Below, piece after piece: positions 23,107-33,100 of a DNA stretch of 64,000 bases. The position numbers were made by a program, and so were the translations under genes. Origin of the DNA: Congeria kusceri. Its lineage: Eukaryota; Mollusca; Bivalvia; Myida; Dreissenidae. Below the pieces are notes generated by a model, which saw only the letters and a program-made list of their open reading frames with translations, did not search any database and was not told where the DNA came from. Numbering within the stretch: position 1 is the stretch's first letter; every line of letters starts with the position of its first letter. The DNA is taken from positions 1,514,001-1,578,000 of the forward strand of contig JAPFQT010000034.1 of NCBI GenBank assembly GCA_027627225.1, read 5' to 3'.

Positions 23107-26022
23107 AACAAGAGAGCCACAAGGCCCTAGGTCGCTCACCTGAGGGTCTAAGGAACTAAACTGTTGTGAGCAAGTTTCATGAAGATTCGGCTAAAAATTT
23201 GGCCCCAAGTGTTCACAAGCTTTTTTTTCAATTTGACCTGGTGACCTAGCTTTTAATCCCCATGTCATCTGGTTTCGAAATTGTTGCAGATATCATTGCG
23301 ACAAATGTTCTAAGCAAGTTTTGTGATGATTGGCCTATTAATGTGGCCTCTAGAGTGTTCACAAGCTTTTTCTTCAATTTGGCCTGGTAACCTAATTTTT
23401 TACCCCACATGACCCAGTTTCTAACTCATCCGAGATAACATTCAAATAAATGTTATGAGCAAGTTTAAAGAAGATTGGGCAAACAATTGACTTCTAGTGT
23501 TCACAAGTTTTTTCTTCAATTTGCCCCCATGACCTAGTTTTCGACCCCAAGTGACTCAGTTTTGAACCCGTCTGAGATATCATTGGGAAAAATGTTCTAA
23601 GCAAGTTCCATGATGATTGGGCTAATAATGTGGTCTACAGAGTGTTCACAAACTTTTTTCTTCAACTGGGCCTGGGGACCTAGTTTTTAACCCCACCTGA
23701 CCCAGTTTCAAACTTATCTGAGATATCATCCTGGAGTCCTGGTTTTTGACCCTAGGTGAACCAGTTTCAAACTTGTTTGAGATATTATTCAAACAAATGT
23801 TCTGAGTAAGTTTAAAGATTGGGGTAAAAAATATGACTTCTAGGGTGTTCACAAGCTTTTTATTTAATATGACCTAGTGATCTAGTTTTTAACCCCACAT
23901 GACCAAGTTTCAAACTTGTTCGAGATATTATTAGAACTAATGTTCTGGGCAGGTTTCGTGAAGATTGGGCAATAAATGTGGCCTCTATAGTGTCCACAAG
24001 CTTGTTAAAGTTTTCAATATAGCCATATAAGGAAAACTGCCCCGTTCCCTGGCAGCAGTTTATTTTCAACGTAGAAAAACTATTCACGAATTCAGCCGAG
24101 ATATCATAATAACAAAATGTTCTGAGCAAGGTTCATGTTGATTGGGCAAAAAATGTGACTTTTGGAGCGTTCACAATCTTTTTTAATAGCCATATAAGGA
24201 AAACTGCCCTGCCCCCTGGCAGCCATGTTTTTCAATGGAGCGAAACAATTTTCGAATTCTGCCTAGATATCATAAGAACAAATGTTCTGAGCAACTTTCA
24301 TGTTGATTGGGCTAAAAATGTGACTTCTAGAGTGTTCACAAGCTTTTTCTTCAATTTGACCTTATTACCTAGTTTTTGACCCCATATAACCCAGTTTCGA
24401 ACTCGTTCGACATATCATTGGGACAAATGTTCTGGGCAAGTTTCAAGAAGATTGGGCAATAAATGTGGCCCTTAGAGTGTTCACAACTTTTTAATTTTCA
24501 ATATAGCTAGCTATATAAGGAAAACTGCCCCGCCCCGTGGCAGCCATGTTTTTTAAACAGAGTGGAACCATTTTCGAACTCGCCTGAGATATCACAAGAA
24601 CAAATGTTCTGAGCAAGTTTCATGTTGATTGGGCAAAAAATGTGACTTAGAGTGTTCACAAGATTTTTGTATAGCCAAATAAAGAAAACTGCTCCGCCCT
24701 CTGTCGGCCATGTTTTTCAACAAAGCGGAACCAATTTCGAATTTGGCCTAGATATCCTAAGAACAAATGTTCTGAGCAAGTTTCATGTTCATTGGGCTAA
24801 AAAATGTGACTTGTAAATGTGTTCACAAGCTTTTTCTTCAATTTCACCTAGTGACCTAGTTTTTGACCCAACATGACCCAGGTTGGAACTCATTCGAGAT
24901 ATTATTGGGACAAATGTTCTGGGCAATTTTCATGAAGATTTGGCAATAAATGTGGCCTCTAGAATGTTCACAAACTTTTTAAACTTTTCAATAGAGCCAT
25001 ACAAGGAAAACTGCCCCGCCCTATGGCAGACATGTTTTTCAACGGAGTGGAACTATTTTCGAACTCGGCTGAGATATCATTAGAACAAATGTTCTGAGCA
25101 AGTTTCATATTGATTGGGCAAATAATGTGACTTTTGGAGCGTTCACAAGCTTTTTCTATAGCCATTTAAGGAAAACTGCCCCGCCCCCTGGCAGCCATGT
25201 TTTTCAATGGAGCGGAACTTTTTCGAAATAGGCCTAGATATCACAAGAACAAATGTTCTGAGCAACTTTCATGTTCATTGGGCTAAAAAATGTGACTTCT
25301 AGTGTTCACAAGCTTTTTTTCAAGTTGACCTATTGACCTAGTTTTTGACCCCACATGACCCAGTTTCGAACTCGTTTGAGATATCATAGGGGCAAATGTT
25401 CTTGGCAAGTTTAAAGAAGATTGGGCAATAAATGTGGCCAATAGAGTGTTGGGCAAAAAATGTGACTTTTGGAGCGTTCACAAGCTTTTTCTATAGCCAT
25501 TTAAGGAAAACTGCCCCGCCCCCTGGCAGCCATGTTTTTCAATGGAACGGAACCATTGTCCAACTCGGCCGAGATATCATAAGAACAAATATTCTGAGAA
25601 AGTTTCATGAAGATTGGTTAACAAATTTCACTTCTAGAGTGTTCACAAGCTTTTTCTATAGCCATATAAGGAAAACTGCCCCACCCCCTGGCAGCCAAGT
25701 TTTTCAAAGGACCGGAGCCATTTTCGAACTCGGCCAAGATATCATTAAAACAAATGTTCTGAGCAGGTTTTCATGTTCATTACGCAAAAAATATGTGTTC
25801 ACAAACTTTTTCTTCAATTTGACCTAGTGACCTAGTTTCTGACCCCACATGACCCAGTCCGAACCTTGGCTACAACATCATTGAGACAAATGTTCTCGGC
25901 AAGTTCATGAAGATTGGCCAATAAATGTGGCCTCTAGGTAAATGTTGACGACGCACGACGCATGACAAACAAAAGGCAATCACAAAAGCCCACCATGAGC
26001 ACGTTGTGCTCAGGTGAGCTAA
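23107..26022 (+). repeat. Dispersed repeat family C, long copy
   Basis: Starts AACAAGAG at 23107 with GCTCACCTGAG at 23134-23144 and ends CTCAGGTGAGC at 26009-26019 followed by TAAAAA, so the subterminal 11-mer and its exact complement frame 2.9 kb. Inside are about 15 degenerate modules with 'gttcacaagctttttctt', 'ccgccccctggcagccatg' and 'catgttgattgggcaaaaaa'. A block of about 100 bp at 25116-25220 recurs almost unchanged at 25450-25550. Short open frames on both strands are chance. Confidence 0.85.
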
Positions 26023-26844
26023 AAATAACAATAGAACAATAATCACATAATGACGTCAACAATGCATATTACGTAAATAATTTATATAAGATAAACATAC
26101 ATCATTTATATAGAACAGAAAATTCATAGGAAAAGAAATGTACAAACATGCATGAACATGAGAAAAGGCAATATACAATGAATATAATATATTAATATGA
26201 TACATATAGCTAATACCAGTTAATATTTTAGTGGTAAAGTTTTCACTAAATTCACGATCACAATGAAAACGCGGAAATTAATGACACCAATATATAAGCA
26301 AAGGTCCATCTTTAAAGCTGTCACATCACTGCAAAAATTATCAGCTATTCTTAATTTTTAATAGTTCAAATACAAGTATTTATACAACAATACAGTGTCA
26401 TGTTTTCAAGTAACTGATCAAATAAATTTTTAACATGTACGTAGAAATGACAGTCAGTCTAAAAATAGCAGGTGTCATGTACATGTATATTTATGTCCAA
26501 ACATTAACTTCTAAACGAAAATAGGTTTTGTCATTTTGGCATACAGCATATGTTAACTCGTTAAGTTGTGTAAAATGTAATAGCAATTATGTAAGACACA
26601 GACGGTAGAATATAATTCAGAATGTCCAAAAATACACTGCCATTTTAAGATAAAAATATTGTTTATACAAACATATTGTAGATCCTAAACCACAATTGTG
26701 TTTTGAAACATAACACCATACACAGTACATAAATTTGAAAAATAATACATTACACAATACATAAGTTTAAATATAAATACACAAGATCATTTTAAGATAA
26801 CCATATCTGTTATTATACAAATGTCTGATACATGTAAAAGTAAG
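26023..26844. other. AT-rich region downstream of the TRIM-like gene
   Basis: Probably includes the 3' UTR of the minus-strand gene that stops at 26845. I see no unambiguous polyadenylation signal and no other gene. Confidence 0.4.
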
Positions 26845-27194
26845 CTATTGCAGTTTGAACACCAGGATATTGTTGTCATATTGTCCCACAATGATGGAGG
26901 CTGTGTGCCTGTTGTAGCAGACTGACCAAGGGCCCCTCACTCCATCCCTGTCTGTAGCCAGAGTGGCCAGCTTCTTCCTGCCCTCCCTGTCCACCTGTAT
27001 GATAGCCTTGGACCCCAATCCACAGACCAACACCTGGCCTGCAGGTGTCACATGTACAGCACGTGGGAGCTGTAGTTCAGGGTCCTCCAATGTAGAGAGT
27101 ACTGACCCATCCCTGGCCAGGGTGAGGAGCTTGTGCTGGGGGAAGTTGGTGATGTATATACGGTCCCCAGTGGGACTCACAGCACACCTGTATA
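26845..27194 (-). CDS. TRIM-like gene, exon 3 (C-terminal blades)
   Basis: Acceptor ttttgcag|TATACA, chosen over the next AG eight bases on because only it keeps frame with exon 2. Encodes YRCAVSPTGDRIYITN, VHVTPAGQVLVCGLG, VCYNRHTASIIVGQYD and ends ILVFKLQ then TAG. The end of the protein at a final beta strand is as expected for this family. Confidence 0.85.
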
Positions 27195-30100
27195 CTGCAA
27201 AACAGAGTCACATCAAGATATTAAATTACTTTAAATGTTAAACAGACAATTACGCGTCTTAAAGATCTGCATAAAATCCAATAATAATAAATATTTTAGT
27301 GTGACAGGAAGGTTCTGTATCAGTTTATTGCCTAAAAGTTTGACACGTTGACTGGTGAGTTAGAATTGAAGTCTACCACAAATACACGGATGTAAACGAT
27401 TACACGATACAATGAACATGTACCCATGAATGTGCAACTATATGCAGTAATAACAGATTTCCTATACATGTATACATGAATGTGTCAGCTGATGCAACTA
27501 TGGCATATGCAGTATTAATAGATTTTCTATACATGTATACATGATTACTGACATCTGCGTTATTCTATAGCTGACACGGGCTGACATATTTATAACATGT
27601 ACATGTACATTATAATAACAGAAGTTAAGCTTTTACAACAGGAAATATGTTTCAAAACAACCTGAAATAAAACTGTTCTCTCTTGTTCTTCTACACAAGT
27701 AACAAAAGCCAGTCATTATTTAAACAGTTTTACAAATACAAATCTATTAATTTAACAAATTTCAACTACAACAATTTAAAGTTTATTTACTTCATATAAC
27801 GTTTGGAAACACGATGAATTATGAAACAATAATGCATGTATATTTACTTGAAAACCACAAAATGATTTGCACTCACTGTCTATTTATAGACATGCCAAGA
27901 AGTCAGAAGTGACAGTCAAAATGCCTGATAACTTATATATATAAATCAATAATATTGAAAATCATTCTTAACTGCTGTTGTTAACTTAAATTGACACATG
28001 TACATTCTACAACTATGCAGTCTTACAATTACTTTATGATACATATTTCTAATAATATCCGGATGAACCCGCATGATTCTAACCTGAACATTTATCTGAT
28101 GTATCCTCATACAGCTTGCTGACCAGTTTCCCACTCGGGGTGTACTTGTACAGTGCAGTAAGATCAGTGACATACAGCTCCCCCTGGTGGTGGGCGATAC
28201 CTTCACAGCGATGTTGTAACTGAAGCTTCCTGCCCTTCACCAGCTGCCCATTGTTGACAGAGATAAACTGGATCCCATGTGTGTTAGCATCATTCCCAGT
28301 AACAGCAACTTCACTGTGTGTTATATGACATATGTCCCATGGATCAGTAGACACATCACAATGAGTAAGCACCCTGTACAGCTGGTCCAGCAGCTTTAAT
28401 TTATTATGATTGTAGTCTACAACAAGGATCTGGCCATCAGGGAGAACACATATGCCAGTGATACTGCATTCTGATGACTCACTTGGTATGCGCACATTAT
28501 ACTCTGACCTTCCTTTAACAGTAAACACCTGGTCTGGATTTCCCAGCACTGCCATCGTTGACTGCTGTTTAGCCGACCCAGAAACAAGTGTCACATTGGG
28601 GCAGTGTCTGAAAAGAGAATTGGAACTATATCATTCATAAATTTAACATTCATAATATTTACGAAAGGTTTAAATCATTATATTTAGATGAATAGTCTTA
28701 AAATATTTAAAGATAAACTGGAAAACATGGCCAGTATTTAAACTTCTAGTATATGAACAAATATAAACAACATGTTTTATCTATAACATGAAACATTCAA
28801 TATTTTATACATTGTTAATAAAATATACAAAACCATTTGTCCTGAATGCTTATTTGCATTGCTTATATTTCATTGCTCATATAACAGTGTCATGGTACAA
28901 ACTAGGAATGTCACAGATTGATTTTAATGATGTACAGATGGACTTTAATGATGTACCACTGCTGACAAACATGTTTCTATATGAATTCTATTACTTTTTA
29001 AAATGGTAAGATGATAATTAAAATCATTACAATTTCAAATGTAATTAAAACAAATTCCACCTTACCTTACCCTCTCGTTTCATTTAAAGGAACACAAAAA
29101 TATTGTATTTTTAGGCCAAACAAAAAAACACATTGGAATAAATTACACTTTACTAGAGGGATGTGACTGTAAAGAAGACATTAAAAACCCAAATTGTGGA
29201 ATGTATTTATTTTATGAAGTTTATAGGATGGACAAAGAATCCACAATAAATAAATATATAAGTCATTGACATTTATTATTGTTGCCTTGTAAAATTGCAC
29301 TTTTATTAAGGCAGGTTTATGTTACATTACCGGTAATTCAAGCGGTATCCGGACATATGCCCTCCCAGACATATGCCCTCACGATATTTTGTTGGTCAGG
29401 TGGACATAGGCCCTCCGGGACATTTGCCACCCCGGACACATGCTCTCCTGTTAATATGCCGCCCGGACACTGGCCCTCCTGCTATATTTAAATATTACTT
29501 TAACTACGCTTTTACAGTTTGAAATATAGTGCTCAAATTAACACATGTTGTTACATGAAGAAGAAGTGACAAGATTCATGTGCTGACAAAGAGTCCTTGA
29601 TTAATTAAATGATGGTCGACAACACATAAGGATAAACTGCATATGTGGAAATAATAGGTAGCAAGCGTGAGAGTCTTACGATGTGCTACTAAAATAATGT
29701 ATACAAAGAAAAATACAAAGTCAACAATATGATGGGAATTACACGAGTTGTAACTATTAAAACAATATCTGTATGCAGTTAAAAAATATCTATGTGATGT
29801 ATTTACGTCAATATAATTTACAGACAGGGCTTTTATGTTTTCGCAACTTATAAAAGGGCTGCAAAGTATTACTTCAAATAACGTACAGTGCCTTATCTAA
29901 TCACTTTATCTCTTAAATTTGTCTGAATATTAACAGTTGCATAATAATAAAAGTAAAAAATTAAAAGGATCATAAAAAATGAAGTAGACTTAATTTAGTT
30001 GTATTACGTTTATTCTAACATGTATCAGGTTGTTGTTATTTATTTTTAAACAAATTGATAAAGACGACTGATCGGACACCTTTATCGAAACTTTTAATAA

Positions 30101-33100
30101 AATTAAGTTTTTGCCAGCACACATTTTAAACATAACGGGAGAGACATGTGTTCCGTGAATATTTATCGAGTGCCCCGAGATTCTCTCCGAGGTGGCCACC
30201 GTCCCCTAGGGATACCGGAAACACCCCACTCCAGATGCTACCCGGGTATTTAGTGTGTGGTGCACTGCACATTGGTTTAACGACGAGTTATGAGAGGGCT
30301 AGTGTCAGTGTGGCATATTAACAAGAGGGCATATGTCCGGGGTGGCAAATGTCCGGGAGGGCATATGTCCACTTGACTAACAAGAGCACTGCCTACGGGT
30401 GCTGGATGCTCGACTTTCTCATATTTGATAGTACTCTAGGCTTTTGTTCATATGATAAGTTTATCACTGTCATGAAGTATTCTGAAGTTCAAGTCAATAC
30501 CTCTTATAGATATTGAGAAATTTGATTTAAAGCAAACAAAACCCAAGTTGAAAAAATAGCAATAACTCCACCAAAATCCTTGATATAGTTACCTCCTCTT
30601 GTCTACAGAATAAGTTCATCACTGTGATCCAGTACTTAGAGTTTCAATATTATACCTCTGGACTCGGAAAAAAAACGTAACCAAACCAGACATGTGTCAG
30701 TAGGAAAAGGATGCCCCCACATTCCGCTGGTTGTCATAAAACTCTGCTGATGTCGGAAAAAATGCACCAAAATACCCAGGTGCACAAGTTCACATGCTGA
30801 TGAATATGTTTATAAAGTTCCATCACTGTAGTAATAATTCTTTTTGAGTAACACGCGACACAAGTCCAATAATGTCATTTTTTGCTTTAAAAAAAAGGGC
30901 CATAACTAAGCTGATGTCGGAAAAAACTGCACCATAATACCCAGGTTCCCCATTTCAAATGTTGATTAATATGTATATAAAGTTTCATCACTGTAGCAGT
31001 AATACTTTTTACTTTTTGAGTTATGTGCGACTCAAGTTCAAAAATGTCATTTCTTGCTAAAAAATTGCCATAACTCCACTGATGTCTGAAAAAACTGCAC
31101 TAAAATACCCAGGTGCACAAGTTCACATGCTGTTTAATATGTTTATAAAGTTTCATCACTCTAGCAATAATACTTTTTGAGTTACACGCGACACAAGTCC
31201 AAAAATGTCACTTTTTGCTTTAAAAAAGGCCATAACTCCGCTGAAGTTGGAAAAAACTGCACCAAAATACCCAGGTGCACAAGTTCACATGCTGATTACC
31301 GTAATTTTACAAATATAATACGCACTCATGTATAATAGGCACCCCCCAAGTTTCAACAATATTTGTTGGAAAGAATAAAAATGTGAATATAATACACATC
31401 TGAAAATGAAGTGTCTGTTCATAATGCTTTTGTATGTCAGTACACAGGCCACAGTAGCTTACACATTTAAATCACGTAAGCATCTCGTTAAAAAAGATTT
31501 TATGAAAACAGGATAAAGCGAGATTTATTCAAATAATTTTTGCTCAATTGCAAGTGAGAATTATTAAAAACAGATGAATTGAAATAAGTAAATCAGACGA
31601 TTTAAATACAGACGAATGCATCTTGTTTATTTACGTTCACCCTTTTTCAGAAAATGGTTTGTACATGGTACTACATTCCATTTAAATTTTAATACACTAC
31701 TAGATTGGTTGCTATTTAAAAAATATTACCTTTACCCGATGCGCGCACATTGCAGTACGAGATTTATGCATGTTCAATGGGAATACCCCCGTCCCGATTG
31801 GACGTCAATTATAGCATATCTTTAAATAGAAACATATCCCAAAATGCACTTGATACTTCCGAAAAATGGTGAACGTTTGTGTTTATGAAACTCTTATATA
31901 CATTTATCGTCAATATTGCCCAGAATTTGCTTTTAAAAATGAAAGTTGTGAATATACGGGATTATCGGGTAATGGATTGAGACGGGAATAGTCATATGTA
32001 TCCAGTAATTGATACGGTCAGGTTTATACAAATCTATGTGGGAAAGGGTTAGGTAAATATTTGGACAGAAATTTTCAGTTAAACTTTACAATCAACTATA
32101 AAACGCACCCCCTACTTCTGATAAAAATTTTCGGGTAAACAAATTAATTAAACATTGTGCAATACCGTTAAATCTCCCTTTATCTGTAGATGTACAAAGT
32201 TTCATATTCAAATCCCATTTGTCAATTTAGTATTAAGTTGTTCTTTTTTCTATTTTAGTAACATTGACCAGACATTCGAGCTATTTTTTTAGTTATTGCA
32301 TTACTAAACTGACAGAGGGCAATCATATAGTCCATTCTGTGTAACAAGTTTTATGACCATATGTTCTTTTCGAATTATTACAGTATTAAGTTTATTTTTA
32401 TTTTAAGTAACAGTCATGTGACCTTTGACCTCTGGTGAAAAATAAAGGGTCGTGTACAATCCTTACATTGCTCTTTCTATGTATACAAAGTTTCATCATA
32501 GTATCTTCAGTACTTTTTTAGTTATCGCAGGATCCAGGTTTTGGGGACGGAACAGACAGACAGAGTGAGACCGACCGAAGAACAGACAGACAGACGCACA
32601 CGGACGGAGCGCAAACCCATACTCCAATCTGTGTACCAAGTTTCATGAAGTTTCATGATCATATCTCATGCACTTTTCAAAATATTACGGTATTAAGTTT
32701 ATTTCAATTTTTAGTAACAGTCACGTAACCTTTGACCTCTGGTGAAAAATAAAAGGTCGTGCATAATTCTTACATTGCTGTTGCTATGTATACACATTTT
32801 CATCAAAGTGTCTTCAGTACTTTCCGAGTTATCACAGGATCCAGGTTTTGGGGACAGACGGACGGACAGACAGACATACGGACGAACAGACAGAACGACA
32901 CACAGACAGATGGCAAACCTATAGTTCAATCTCTGTACAAAGTTCCATGTTCATATCTTATTTCTATTTCAAATTATTGCAATATTTGTTTATTTCTATT
33001 TTGCAATATTTGTTTATTTCTATTTTTAATAACAGTCATGTGACCTTTGACCTCTGGTGAAAAAAAGGTCGTGAATAATCCTCACACTGCCACATTGCCG

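Noticed and set aside
25432..25827. 131-codon plus-strand frame
   Set aside because: It lies wholly in family C modules; equivalent positions in other modules have stops and shifts.
32711..33060. Several overlapping frames rich in Asp/Arg/Thr
   Set aside because: They come from gacagacagacgga simple-sequence tracts in the nested element, and all frames are open there for the same reason.
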